Shown one piece after another: positions 17,557 to 26,613 of a stretch of 64,000 nucleotides of DNA. Both the position numbers and the translations under genes were made by a program. Positions within the stretch are counted from its first letter, which is position 1. The number at the start of each line of letters is the position of its first letter. The notes under the pieces are model-generated. The model was not told where the DNA came from. It saw nothing but the letters and a program-made list of their open reading frames with translations, and did not search any database. Origin of the DNA: Rhodanobacteraceae bacterium (GTDB lineage Bacteria; Pseudomonadota; Gammaproteobacteria; Xanthomonadales; SZUA-5); the NCBI GenBank assembly GCA_016717705.1, contig JADKFD010000024.1, positions 15,759 through 79,758 on the forward strand. The letters run 5' to 3'.

Positions 17557-19042
17557 GAGTCCCGCCATCTTGCGCATCCACCCCGAGGACAGCGTCGCTG
17601 TCGCCTTGGTCGAGCTGTCCTGCGGGCAGCAGCTGACCTTGCCGGATGGCGAACGGTTTGTCGCGCGGGAGGCGGTGGGCAGCGGCCACAAGATTGCCTT
17701 GCACGCCCACGCCAGCGGCGATCTGGTGCGCAAGTATGGCCAGCCGATCGGCGTTGCCACGCAATCGATCGCCGCGGGCGACTGGGTGCACAGCCACAAC
17801 CTCGCAACACGCCTGGCGCAGGACAGCCGCGTGAACTGGCATCCGCAGCCAGCCGCAGCCGTTGCTGCTTTGAACCGGGTCTGGCACGGCTACGACCGCG
17901 GCGACGGCGCGGCCGCCGGGACCCGCAACGAAATCTGGATCCTGCCGACTGTGGGCTGCGTGGCGCGCACCGCCCAGCGCATTGCCGCGGTCGCCAGCGC
18001 GCGCCATCAGGGCAAGGTCGATGGCATCCACGCCTTGGTCCATCCCTTCGGCTGTTCGCAGCTGGGCGACGACCTGGCCGGCACGCAAGCCATCCTGGCG
18101 CGGCTGGCAGCCAATCCGAATGCCGCCGGCGTGCTGTTCATTGGCCTGGGCTGCGAATCGAATCAACTGGCCGCCCTGCTCGCAACGCTGCCGACCGCGC
18201 TGCGCGCGCGGGTACGCAGCGTCATCGCCCAGGACACGGCGGATGAGACCGCCGCAGGCCTGGCAGCCATCGCCGACCTGGTCGCCCAGGCGAGTGCGTT
18301 TTCGCGCATTCCGATGCCGTTGTCGCGCCTGCGCGTGGGTCTCAAGTGCGGAGGCTCCGATGGCTTTTCCGGCCTGACCGCCAATCCGCTGCTGGGGCGT
18401 TTCACCGAGACCCTGGTGGCGTCCGGTGGCAGCGCCATCCTGACCGAGATTCCGGAGATTTTTGGCGCCGAGCAGTTGTTGATGCAGCGCGCCGACAGCG
18501 AAGCGGTGTTCCTGGCCGGCCTGCAACTGGTGGCTGAATTCAAGGCCTATTTTCGCCGCCACGATCAGCCGGTGTCGGAAAACCCCTCTCCCGGCAACCT
18601 CAAGGGCGGCATCACCACGCTGGAAGAAAAATCGCTCGGCGCGATCCAGAAAGCGGGGCGCGCGCCGATCGGCGGTGTCGCGCGTTATGGGCAAGCGGCC
18701 ACGGCGACCGGCGTCACCCTGCTGGAAGCGCCGGGCAATGATGCGGTGTCGTCGACTGCGCTGGCCGCGGCAGGCGCCAACCTGTTGCTGTTCACCACCG
18801 GTCGCGGTACGCCGCTCGGCTTTCCGGTGCCCACCGTCAAGGTGTCCTCCAACAGCGATCTGGCGCGGCGCAAGCCCGGCTGGATCGACTTCGACGCCGG
18901 TGCCGCGCTGGAGCAACCGCTGGCCGAACTCGATGCCGCCTTCCTGCAGCAGATTCTGGCGATCGCCTCCGGCCAGCCGACCGCCGCAGAACGCGCCGGC
19001 GAGCGCGAGATCGCGATCTGGAAGCGCGGCGTGACGCTGTAG
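17555..19042 (+). CDS. uxaA: Altronate dehydratase (UxaA family)
   Basis: 495 residues. The N-terminal SAF-like module (GSGHKIALHA, VHSHNLATRL) is followed by the large catalytic domain with TVGCVARTAQRIA, HPFGCSQLGDD, LGCESNQ, GLKCGGSDGFSGLTANPLLG and GNLKGGITTLEEKSLGA, the family pattern of an iron-dependent altronate/galactarate dehydratase. It converts D-altronate to 2-keto-3-deoxygluconate in the galacturonate branch of hexuronate breakdown. ATG 17555 was chosen because the SAF module begins there; no good ribosome site precedes it and the operator-like palindrome abuts it, so a short or leaderless transcript is possible. Transporter, isomerase and reductase genes follow in the same direction. 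Confidence 0.92.
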   Translation: MSPAILRIHPEDSVAVALVELSCGQQLTLPDGERFVAREAVGSGHKIALHAHASGDLVRKYGQPIGVATQSIAAGDWVHSHNLATRLAQDSRVNWHPQPAAAVAALNRVWHGYDRGDGAAAGTRNEIWILPTVGCVARTAQRIAAVASARHQGKVDGIHALVHPFGCSQLGDDLAGTQAILARLAANPNAAGVLFIGLGCESNQLAALLATLPTALRARVRSVIAQDTADETAAGLAAIADLVAQASAFSRIPMPLSRLRVGLKCGGSDGFSGLTANPLLGRFTETLVASGGSAILTEIPEIFGAEQLLMQRADSEAVFLAGLQLVAEFKAYFRRHDQPVSENPSPGNLKGGITTLEEKSLGAIQKAGRAPIGGVARYGQAATATGVTLLEAPGNDAVSSTALAAAGANLLLFTTGRGTPLGFPVPTVKVSSNSDLARRKPGWIDFDAGAALEQPLAELDAAFLQQILAIASGQPTAAERAGEREIAIWKRGVTL

Positions 19043-19045
19043 CCT

Positions 19046-19380
19046 GTGGCACCGGGCTTGCTCGGCAAGCGACCGCAGGTCGTGCTTCTGTAGTGCCGAG
19101 CTTGCTCGGCAAGCAATCAACCGCCGAATGCTGCGGGCAAACCGTTCGTGGTTCCGTGGCAGTGCCGAGCTTGCCTAGCGGCAAAAGGCGACCTCACCGT
19201 GGTGGCCGGTGCCTGAGGTCGCTGACAGCAGCGGAGCAAGCCCGCTCTACCATGCAGGAGCTGCAGCACAGCAGCGGAGCAAGCTCCGGCGTGCAGGAGC
19301 TTGCAACAGCAGCGGAGCAAGCTCCGCTCTACCAGTGCAGGAGCTACAGCAACAGCAGCGGAGCAAGCTCCGCTCTACGT
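19046..19380. repeat. Intergenic short repeats (GAGCAAGCTC array)
   Basis: Two related series occur. Three copies of a gccgagcttgctcggcaagc-type element lie at about 19050-19175. Four copies of cagcggagcaagctccgctctac lie at about 19224-19378, spaced about 40 bases and separated by gcaggagct-type spacers. All contain the inner palindrome GAGCAAGCTC or a variant. They look like REP elements between uxaA and the transporter gene. The spacing is too irregular and the units too self-complementary for a CRISPR array. Confidence 0.8.
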
Positions 19381-19424
19381 CTGAAGGGCAAAGAAGCTGC
19401 ATTCGCGCCTTCCTGCACTTGCAA

Positions 19425-19440
19425 ATGACACCGGTTTCCT
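19425..19440. promoter_or_regulatory. Second operator-like site, upstream of the hexuronate transporter
   Basis: ATGACACCGGTTTCCT shares the left half ATGAYACCGGT with the palindrome at uxaA; its right arm is weaker. It lies 54 bp before ATG 19494, a normal operator position. The shared half-site suggests common control of dehydratase and transporter. Confidence 0.4.
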
Positions 19441-19493
19441 TCTTACTTCGTCCGCGGCTTGCGCGACCCACGATTGCTAACCGGGAGTGACCC

Positions 19494-20777
19494 ATGGCGA
19501 GTTCCCAGGACATCACCGAGCAGGCCACCGCCCGCAGCGGGCGCTACCGTTGGGTGATCGTCGCGCTGCTGTTCGCCGCCACCGCGATCAACTATGTCGA
19601 TCGCCAGATGATCGGTGTGCTGAAGCCGACGCTGAGCGCCGAACTTGGCTGGACCGAGACCGATTTTGCGCAGATCGTGTTCTGGTTCCAGGTCGCCTAC
19701 GCGATTGGCTACATCAGCTTCGGCAAGATCGTCGACCTGCTCGGCGCGCGCCTGGGCTATGCCGTCGCCATCATCATCTGGACGCTGTCGCACATGGCCC
19801 ACGGCCTGGCCAGCAGCGTCACTTCGTTCGCGCTGGCGCGCTTCGGCCTGGGGATCGGCGAACCGGGCAAATTTCCTGCCGGCATCCGCGCGGTGACCGA
19901 CTGGTTTCCGCAACGCGAGCGCGCCTTCGCCATCGGGTTGTTCAACGCCGGCGCCAATGTGGGCGCCATCATCACGCCGCTGCTGGTGCCGTTTCTGGTG
20001 CTGATGTTCGATTGGCGTGCGGCCTTCTACATCACCGGCGTCCTCGGTGTGCTCTGGCTGATTGCATGGTGGCTGATCTATCGCCATCCGAGCGAGCACC
20101 CGCGCGTCAGCCCCGGCGAACTGGCGTGGATCCAGCGCGACCCGCCCGATCCGACCGAAGCGATGAGCTGGCGCCGATTGCTGAGCGTGCGCGAGACCTG
20201 GGCCTATGCGCTGGGCAAATTCTTCATCGACCCGATCTGGTGGTTTTTCCTGTTCTGGCTGCCGGGCTATCTGTTCGAACGCTACCACCTCGATCTCAAG
20301 ACCTTCGGATTGCCGCTGGCGGCGGTCTATCTCATTTCCGATTTCGGCAGCATCGCCGGCGGCTGGCTGTCCTCGCGACTGATCGGCCGCGGCTGGCCGG
20401 TCAACCGGGCACGCAAGTTCACGCTGTTCATCTGCGCGCTGTGCGTGGTGCCGATCTACTTCGCCCAGAGCATCGACAACGTGTGGACGGCGGTGCTGGT
20501 CATCGGACTGGCCACGGCGGCGCACCAGGCCTTTTCCGCCAATCTCTACACCTTTCCTTCCGACGTGTTCCCGCGCAGCGCGGTCGGCTCGGTGGTCGGC
20601 ATCGGCGGCACCGTCGGTGCCATCGGCGGCATGTCCATGGCCCTGTTCACCGGGTACATCCTGCAGACCACCGGCAGCTACAGCCTGCTGTTCGCGATCT
20701 GCGCCTCGGCCTATTTCATCGCTCTGGGGGCGGTACACCTGTTGTCACCGAAGCTGGCGCCGGTGGCGTTGCGGTGA
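19494..20777 (+). CDS. exuT: MFS transporter, ExuT-like hexuronate importer
   Basis: 427 residues with twelve predicted membrane helices. It starts with the anion:cation symporter signature (INYVDRQMIGVLKPTLSAELGW) and has the family loops SFGKIVDLLGARLG, GLGIGEPGKFPAGIRAV and WFPQRERAFAIGLFNAG. These are typical of ExuT/GudP-type hexuronate or aldarate proton symporters. A ribosome site (gggag, 19485-19489) precedes ATG 19494. Position between uxaA and uxaC makes galacturonate or glucuronate the likely substrate. I keep the symbol tentative because aldarate transporters look alike. Confidence 0.82.
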   Translation: MASSQDITEQATARSGRYRWVIVALLFAATAINYVDRQMIGVLKPTLSAELGWTETDFAQIVFWFQVAYAIGYISFGKIVDLLGARLGYAVAIIIWTLSHMAHGLASSVTSFALARFGLGIGEPGKFPAGIRAVTDWFPQRERAFAIGLFNAGANVGAIITPLLVPFLVLMFDWRAAFYITGVLGVLWLIAWWLIYRHPSEHPRVSPGELAWIQRDPPDPTEAMSWRRLLSVRETWAYALGKFFIDPIWWFFLFWLPGYLFERYHLDLKTFGLPLAAVYLISDFGSIAGGWLSSRLIGRGWPVNRARKFTLFICALCVVPIYFAQSIDNVWTAVLVIGLATAAHQAFSANLYTFPSDVFPRSAVGSVVGIGGTVGAIGGMSMALFTGYILQTTGSYSLLFAICASAYFIALGAVHLLSPKLAPVALR

Positions 20778-20851
20778 TCAAGATTGGGGTCACGTTGCCT
20801 GCGCCGGGCAATGAGACAGATGGGCGTAGCCGACGTGACTGAAAAGATTTG

Positions 20852-20934
20852 TCCGCAAAGGACGCAAAGGGCAAAGAAGAGGCAAGCCATCTGGATAGAT
20901 GTACTGTCCTTGCGTCCTTTGCGTCCTTTGCGGA
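20852..20934. repeat. Long inverted repeat (19-bp perfect arms) between exuT and uxaC
   Basis: TCCGCAAAGGACGCAAAGG at 20852-20870 and its exact reverse complement at 20916-20934 flank a 45-base loop. The arms consist of a tandem (G)CAAAGG(AC) motif. It may act as a transcript-stabilising hairpin, as a terminator of the transporter gene (cggataaaaa follows), or may be a dispersed element. Only one copy is in the window. Confidence 0.75.
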
Positions 20935-21046
20935 TAAAAACACAGCCGTCCGGATCGCCGAGGGTTTGATGCATGCATAGGCGCAACACCAAGCCCGATC
21001 AGGACTCTCCGAGCAATCGCGCGACAAGCGTGTCTACACGGACCCC

Positions 21047-22447
21047 ATGGCCCGCCCACTGACCCTGCATCCTGACCGACTATTCCCAGCCGATCCGGCG
21101 CTACGCTCGCTGACCCGGGCACTCTATGCAACGGTCGCTGATGTGCCGATCCTGAGTCCGCACGGCCACACCGACCCGCAGTGGTTCGCCGACAATGCGC
21201 CCTTCGGCAACGCCACCGACCTCTTGCTGAAGCCGGATCACTATCTGTTTCGCATGCTCTACAGCCAGGGCGTGCCGCTGGAGCAGTTGGGGATCGGCAA
21301 CCCGGACGCCGATCCGCGCGCGGCCTGGCGTCTGCTGGCGCAGCGCTACCACTTGTTTCGCGGCACGCCGTCGCGCATCTGGCTGGACTGGGTGTTTGCG
21401 CAGGCTTTCGGCATCCAGGTTCAACTCGACGCAAGCACCGCGGACCACTATTACGACCACATCACCACGGCGCTGAGCACCGATGCCTTCCGTCCGCGCG
21501 CGCTGTTCGAGCGCTATCGCATCGAGGTACTGGCGACCACCGAATCGCCGCTCGACACGCTGGCGCATCACGCCGCGATCCGTACCAGCGGCTGGTCTGG
21601 CCGCGTCATCACCGCCTACCGGCCCGACCCCGTGGTCGATCCCGAGTTCGAGGGTTTCGCCGACAGTCTGGCGCGGCTGTCGCAGCTGACCGGCGAGGAT
21701 GCGCTGAGCTGGGACGGTTACCTCGCCGCGCATCGCAAGCGTCGCGCGTTTTTTGCGTCGATGGGCGCCACGTCCACCGATCACGGCCACCCGACCGCTG
21801 CCACCGCCGATCTGTCGCCGACGGCCGCCGCCGCCCTGTTCCAGCGCGTGCAGCGCAGCGACGTCAGTGCCGGCGATGCCGAGTTGTTCCGCGCGCAGAT
21901 GCTGACCGAAATGGCGAGCATGAGCGTGGACGACGGACTGGTCATGCAGATCCACCCGGGCTCTCTGCGCAACCACAATGCGGCGCTGTTTGCGCGTTTC
22001 GGCCGCGATCGCGGCGCCGACATCCCCACCCCAACGGACTACGTCCATGCTCTCAGGCCGCTGCTGGCGCGTCACGGCAACAACCCGGATCTGACCATCA
22101 TCCTGTTCACCCTGGATGAAACCGCTTACGCGCGCGAACTGGCGCCGCTGGCCGGCCACTACCCGGCGCTGCGCCTGGGCCCGGCGTGGTGGTTCCACGA
22201 CGCGCCCGAAGGCATGCGCCGCTTCCGCCAGCAGGTGACCGAGACCGCCGGTTTCTACAACACGGTCGGCTTCAACGACGACACCCGCGCCTTTCTGTCG
22301 ATCCCGGCGCGCCACGATGTCGCCCGGCGCATCGATTGCGGATACCTCGCGCAACTGGTGGTCGAGCACCGGATCGAGGACTGGGAGGCGGCTGACCTCG
22401 CCTTCGAATTGAGCTACGGCCTGGCCAAGCGGGCGTATCGGCTGTGA
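21047..22447 (+). CDS. uxaC: Glucuronate (uronate) isomerase
   Basis: 466 residues, close to the 470 of E. coli UxaC. Family landmarks are the N terminus LTLHPDRLFPADP, the metal-site region SPHGHTDPQWFADN, FRMLYSQGVPLEQLG, and the C-terminal FNDDTRAFLSIPARHDVARRIDCGYLA. The enzyme interconverts D-glucuronate and D-fructuronate, and D-galacturonate and D-tagaturonate. It is followed with a 4-bp GTGA overlap by the reductase gene, so the two steps are translationally coupled. No frame problem was seen. Confidence 0.95.
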   Translation: MARPLTLHPDRLFPADPALRSLTRALYATVADVPILSPHGHTDPQWFADNAPFGNATDLLLKPDHYLFRMLYSQGVPLEQLGIGNPDADPRAAWRLLAQRYHLFRGTPSRIWLDWVFAQAFGIQVQLDASTADHYYDHITTALSTDAFRPRALFERYRIEVLATTESPLDTLAHHAAIRTSGWSGRVITAYRPDPVVDPEFEGFADSLARLSQLTGEDALSWDGYLAAHRKRRAFFASMGATSTDHGHPTAATADLSPTAAAALFQRVQRSDVSAGDAELFRAQMLTEMASMSVDDGLVMQIHPGSLRNHNAALFARFGRDRGADIPTPTDYVHALRPLLARHGNNPDLTIILFTLDETAYARELAPLAGHYPALRLGPAWWFHDAPEGMRRFRQQVTETAGFYNTVGFNDDTRAFLSIPARHDVARRIDCGYLAQLVVEHRIEDWEAADLAFELSYGLAKRAYRL

Positions 22448-23880
22448 GGCTGTGCGCCGCGACGCTGGATCGACTGCCCGACGGCCTCGCCCGCCCGGCG
22501 TATAGGCGCGCGGAACACGGCGCCGGCATCGTGCATGTCGGCATCGGCGCCTTCCATCGCGCCCACCAGGCCGTCCATGCCGACGATGCCATGGCGAGCG
22601 GCGAACGCGACTGGCGCATCATCGGCGTGTCGCTGCGTTCGGACGTGGTCGCCGCACAGCTGAATCCACAGGACGGGCTGTACACCCTGATCACGCGCTC
22701 GGCCGCCGGTGACGCGCTGCGTCTGATCGGTGCGGTCGAGCGCGTGCTGGTGGCGAGTACCCAGGCGCAGGCGGTGATCGCCGCGATCGCCGCGCCGGGC
22801 ACGCATATCGTCAGCCTCACCATCACCGAAAAGGGCTATTGCCGCGCCAGCGACGGCAGCCTGGACCCGACGCTCGCCGACGCGGGCAGCGTCCATGCCC
22901 TGCTGCACCAGGGGCTGGCCGCGCGTCGGCACGCAGGCCGGCCCGGCCTGACGCTGCTCTGTTGCGACAATCTGGCCGGCAACGGCGTGCAGTTGGCGCG
23001 ACTGCTGGGCGAGTATCTGGCGCGCCACGATCCGCACCTGATCGACTGGTTCCAGCAGCACTGCAGTTGTCCATCGAGCATGGTCGATCGCATCGTGCCG
23101 GCGACCACGCCAGCCGATCGGGACGCACTGGCGCAGCAACTGGGGGTGCGTGACGAAGCTGCGGTGGTGACCGAAGCGTACAGTCAATGGGTCATCGAGG
23201 ACCGCTTCGCCGGGCCGCGTCCCGAGTGGCAGCGCCTGGGCGTAAGGTTCGTCGCCGACGTCGCGCCCTGGGAGGCGGCCAAGCTGCGCATGCTCAACGG
23301 CGCCCATTCGGCGCTGGCCTACCTTGGCCTGGCGCGCGGCCACGAGTTTGTTCACCAGGCCATCGCCGATCCGGTGATCGCGCCGCAGATCGAAGCATTG
23401 ATGCTGGATGAGGCAGCGCCGACGCTGAGTCCAATGCCGGGTTTCGATGCGCGAAGCTATGCCAGCGCATTGCTCGAGCGCTTCGCCAACCCGGCGCTGC
23501 GCCACCGGCTGGCGCAGATCGCCATGGACGGCAGCCAGAAGATTCCGCAACGCTGGCTGCAGACTCTTGCTGCGGCAATGCGCAGTGGCCGCGACACCCC
23601 GGCGATCCTCAACGCCCTTGCCGCCTGGGTGCGCCACAGTCAAGGCGCCAACGGTCTGGTAGACGACCCCTTGTCCGCCAGTTTCACCGCCCTGTGGAGC
23701 AGCGCCAGTCTGGAACAAGGCCTCGATGCCCTGTTCGGCGCCGGGCCGCCGCCGCTGATCGCACCGCTGAACGAAGAGTCGCGGCAGCGTCTGCTGGCGC
23801 TCCCTGCGGGCCTGATCAGGTCGGCGGGGACGGGGCGACCAGGACTCCTGCGGGGCGTGAGCATGGCCAGCGCACGATGA
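22444..23880 (+). CDS. Mannitol-dehydrogenase-family hexuronate reductase (UxuB/UxaB-like)
   Basis: 478 residues beginning with GTG 22444, which overlaps the uxaC TGA. The Rossmann start HVGIGAFHRAHQAVHADDA and the motifs GDWRIIGVSLRS-like, TEKGYC, LTLLCCDNLAGNG, SMVDRIVPAT, and the catalytic lysine region KLRMLNGAHSALAYLG define the long-chain mannitol dehydrogenase family. In this operon it should reduce fructuronate to mannonate (UxuB) or tagaturonate to altronate (UxaB) with NADH. The only dehydratase nearby is UxaA, which needs altronate, so tagaturonate reduction fits the local pathway, while the sequence reads more like UxuB. I therefore leave the symbol blank. Confidence 0.85.
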   Translation: MRLCAATLDRLPDGLARPAYRRAEHGAGIVHVGIGAFHRAHQAVHADDAMASGERDWRIIGVSLRSDVVAAQLNPQDGLYTLITRSAAGDALRLIGAVERVLVASTQAQAVIAAIAAPGTHIVSLTITEKGYCRASDGSLDPTLADAGSVHALLHQGLAARRHAGRPGLTLLCCDNLAGNGVQLARLLGEYLARHDPHLIDWFQQHCSCPSSMVDRIVPATTPADRDALAQQLGVRDEAAVVTEAYSQWVIEDRFAGPRPEWQRLGVRFVADVAPWEAAKLRMLNGAHSALAYLGLARGHEFVHQAIADPVIAPQIEALMLDEAAPTLSPMPGFDARSYASALLERFANPALRHRLAQIAMDGSQKIPQRWLQTLAAAMRSGRDTPAILNALAAWVRHSQGANGLVDDPLSASFTALWSSASLEQGLDALFGAGPPPLIAPLNEESRQRLLALPAGLIRSAGTGRPGLLRGVSMASAR

Positions 23881-23956
23881 CGTCACACGGTCCGGCTACC
23901 GAAACGTCACAAGCATCAGACGGGTCTCGAACAGCGGTCAACCGAGGATTCCCGGT

Positions 23957-24946
23957 TCAATCCAGATCGCGCCCGATGCGCACACCAAGGCCGAAGTAGC
24001 GATACGACGGATCGGCAAGGAAACGACAGGCCGAGCGCACGCTGGCCTGGTGAAACGCCCAGGCGCCACCGCGGTAGGGGCGTCGCTCCGGCGACCCACC
24101 CGCGCACCAGGTGCAGGCGTTGCCGGCCATGCCGCGCACGCCGTAAGGACTTTCGTCGACCGGATGGCTGTCGACTGCGGTGGTCGACGACAGCCCCTGG
24201 ACGCTGTCGCGCATGCGCGAAAAAGTGGCGTCGAAGCCATCGCCCCACGGATACATCCGGCCATCGACGCCGCGAGCCGCCTTCTCCCACTCGTCGTTGC
24301 CCAGCAGCCGAGCGCCGCTCCAACGGGCGTAGGCGTCAGCGCACCACCAGTCGATATCGACCACCGGTCCGTCCGCCGGCCAGGACTCTGGAAGCACGAA
24401 ACGCAGGCCGTCGCGGCTGCCGACGAACGGCCCACCGGTCTGTTCGCGCGGCGCGCAGCGCTGCGCCTGTTCCAGGTCTCCGGCGGCGACCAGCGCATCG
24501 AGGAAGGCCTGGTACTCGCGGTTGGTCACGGCAAAGCGGTTGATCATGAAAGCGTCCAGCCAGACGCGCTCGGATCGGCCCGATCCACTCGCCATCGCGT
24601 CGCCGCCACGCTGGTACCAACCGCAGGGCACATAGATTTCGCCAGCGCGCAGCGCATCGAGCGCCGGTAGCCATACCTTGCGCGGCTGCGACTGCCCGGG
24701 GGCCACACCATCCCAGTGCTCGAGTCGACCGATGCTGACTGGATAGCGCACCGTCGCCCGGCCCGCGGCCGTGATCACCAGCAACCAGTCGCCCTTCGCC
24801 AGGGGCACGCCGAGCAAGGGCGTCTGTCCCAGTATTCCGGCCGACTCGGCGACCCGCCGTCGGCCGCGTTCGACGTAGCGGTACAGCTCGACCGTTGCGC
24901 CGGCAGGCTCGGTGACCAGCGTCAGACGCCGGCGCCCGCGAGCCAA
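23957..24946 (-). CDS. Formylglycine-generating-enzyme-like (FGE-sulfatase) domain, coupled to kinase
   Basis: About 329 residues. An N-terminal PEGA-like beta region (TLVTEPAGATVELYRYVERG) precedes the FGE-sulfatase domain: YVPCGWYQRGGD, FMINRFAVTNREYQAFLDAL, WCADAYARWSGARLLGNDEWEKAARG, YPWGD, YGVRGMAGNACTW and PYRGGAWAFH. Such domains bind substrates or activate sulfatases; many coupled to kinases lack oxidase activity. It overlaps the kinase 3' end by 25 bp in another frame. A common architecture is kinase-FGE in one chain, and a one-base indel near 24935 would fuse the two here. No sulfatase gene is in the window. Confidence 0.83.
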   Translation of the reverse strand: MARGRRRLTLVTEPAGATVELYRYVERGRRRVAESAGILGQTPLLGVPLAKGDWLLVITAAGRATVRYPVSIGRLEHWDGVAPGQSQPRKVWLPALDALRAGEIYVPCGWYQRGGDAMASGSGRSERVWLDAFMINRFAVTNREYQAFLDALVAAGDLEQAQRCAPREQTGGPFVGSRDGLRFVLPESWPADGPVVDIDWWCADAYARWSGARLLGNDEWEKAARGVDGRMYPWGDGFDATFSRMRDSVQGLSSTTAVDSHPVDESPYGVRGMAGNACTWCAGGSPERRPYRGGAWAFHQASVRSACRFLADPSYRYFGLGVRIGRDLD

Positions 24947-26385
24947 AGCGCGTGTTCGCCGCGATCATGGCTGCGCAGCAGCGACTCGAGACGGCGCGCG
25001 TCGGGATCGTGTTCCTGCTCGGCTTGCTCATGGCGACGCCGATAGTGGCTGGCCAGCGCCGCATGCGCCTCGGATAGATCAGGCGCATCGGACAGCGCTG
25101 CGTGCAACAGGCGCAGCACCTGACTCTCTGCGACTTCGACGCGTTCCGACAGCTGTTTCGCCTGGTCTTCGAGATCCCAGGCTGGCTGCTTCTGTTCGGC
25201 AGTATCCCAGGGCTTCAGTTCTTCGAGTCGCTCGCGCGCCTGGCGCAGCAGAGACTGCGCGCGGGCTTCCAGTTCTGCCAATGCGGGCAGCAGTGACTGC
25301 GCCTGCGCCACCCGCGCCAGACCCTGCTCGCGGCGCCGGGCGCCTTCGATCCACGCCGCGATTTCCTGCGCCAGCGCCGCCGCGTTGGCGAAGCGCTCGT
25401 CTGGCTCGCGCGCCATCGCGCGCTGGCAGGCGGCCACCAGTTCATCGGGCATGGGCAGCCGCGCACCCTGGCGACGCGGATGCACCAGGACAGAGGAAAG
25501 ATCGATGGTTGCACCGGCGGCGGTGGCGTTGTGCGCGACCACCGTGGTCTCGGCGGCTGAAGGCGGTCGACTGGCGACGGCCGTACGAACGGACAGCTGA
25601 TGCAGCGGCACTGGCGGGCCGTTGATGACTTGCTGCAACACGGCGTCAGCACTGCCCTCGGGAAACGGCGAGCGCCCGGCGAGGATCTGATAGAGGATGG
25701 CGCCCAGCGAATAAACATCGCTGGCTGGTCCGATCCGCTCGTTGTGCCCACGCGCCTGTTCCGGTGGCATGTAGGCGGGCGTACCCGAAACCGTGCCCAG
25801 GCTGGTCGCCAGCGCATCGTCTTCGGAGCGCACGGTATGCACCGCGCCCACACCGGCTGCGCGACCAACGACCATCGCCAGGCCCCAGTCGAGCACCAGC
25901 ACTTCTCCGAATTGCCCGACCATGATGTTCTGCGGCTTGAGGTCGCGATGCACCACGCCGCGCGAGTGCGCATAGGCGACCGCATCGCAGACCGCACGGA
26001 AGGCGTCGATCAGGCGGCGGAACGACCAGCCGTCGGCGCTCGTTCCGCCGCGATCATGGTCCGCCTGGTCGTGGACGTCGTCGATCACCTGGGCCAGCGT
26101 TCGCCCCTGGACTTCCTTCATCGTGAAGTAGATGCGGCCGTCGGCCAGCCGACCGATCTCGTGCACCGGCACGATGCCGGGATGCTGCAACTGGGCCGTT
26201 GCCTGGGCTTCTTCAACGAAGCGCGCGGCGGCGCCGGCGTCGGCCGACCACTCGGGGCGCAGGATCTTCATCGCCATCAGGCGATTGAGCCGGCGGTCGC
26301 AGACGCGACGAACCTCGCCCATCCCACCCAAACCGATGAGCCCGAGGTCTTCGTAATCCGCGGAAACCAACGCCTGGATATTCAT
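24922..26385 (-). CDS. Ser/Thr protein kinase (PknB-like) with coiled-coil C terminus
   Basis: 487 residues from ATG 26385. The kinase domain spans about residues 15-320: glycine loop IGLGGMGEVRRV, ATP lysine in AMKIL, catalytic loop HRDLKPQN, metal motif DWG in place of DFG, and PPE in place of APE. It contains a poorly conserved insertion near residues 245-285. Residues 340-470 are charged and helical, likely a coiled coil. The gene ends in HALWLAGAGV, at which point the next gene takes over in a different frame. With the FGE-domain gene it probably forms one signalling protein. The target is unknown; the divergent secreted protein pair at 26614-27930 is the nearest candidate. Confidence 0.88.
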   Translation of the reverse strand: MNIQALVSADYEDLGLIGLGGMGEVRRVCDRRLNRLMAMKILRPEWSADAGAAARFVEEAQATAQLQHPGIVPVHEIGRLADGRIYFTMKEVQGRTLAQVIDDVHDQADHDRGGTSADGWSFRRLIDAFRAVCDAVAYAHSRGVVHRDLKPQNIMVGQFGEVLVLDWGLAMVVGRAAGVGAVHTVRSEDDALATSLGTVSGTPAYMPPEQARGHNERIGPASDVYSLGAILYQILAGRSPFPEGSADAVLQQVINGPPVPLHQLSVRTAVASRPPSAAETTVVAHNATAAGATIDLSSVLVHPRRQGARLPMPDELVAACQRAMAREPDERFANAAALAQEIAAWIEGARRREQGLARVAQAQSLLPALAELEARAQSLLRQARERLEELKPWDTAEQKQPAWDLEDQAKQLSERVEVAESQVLRLLHAALSDAPDLSEAHAALASHYRRRHEQAEQEHDPDARRLESLLRSHDRGEHALWLAGAGV

Positions 26386-26613
26386 GCGGCATCCCGGTCT
26401 GCAGACGAGGATATCGCACAATTCAGACCGTCAGCTCTGCCTGCTGCCAATGAACCGCGCCGGCGCGTCGCCGGCTGACGCTGGCAGCGTCGTTCACGGC
26501 GCAACCACAACCAGAGCGATGATGTCCGTCGCGATGATCTGCAGTTCGATGGCTTTGCGTACTGATGGGATACAGGCGCCACGCCTGCCACCCGACAAGG
26601 ACATCCGATCGCC

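Noticed and set aside
17510..19120. 536-residue minus-strand frame over uxaA
   Set aside because: uxaA has clear family motifs; the antisense frame is composition-driven.
19224..19380. Possible CRISPR array
   Set aside because: Units are self-complementary and degenerate, spacing varies, spacers resemble one another, and no cas gene is present.
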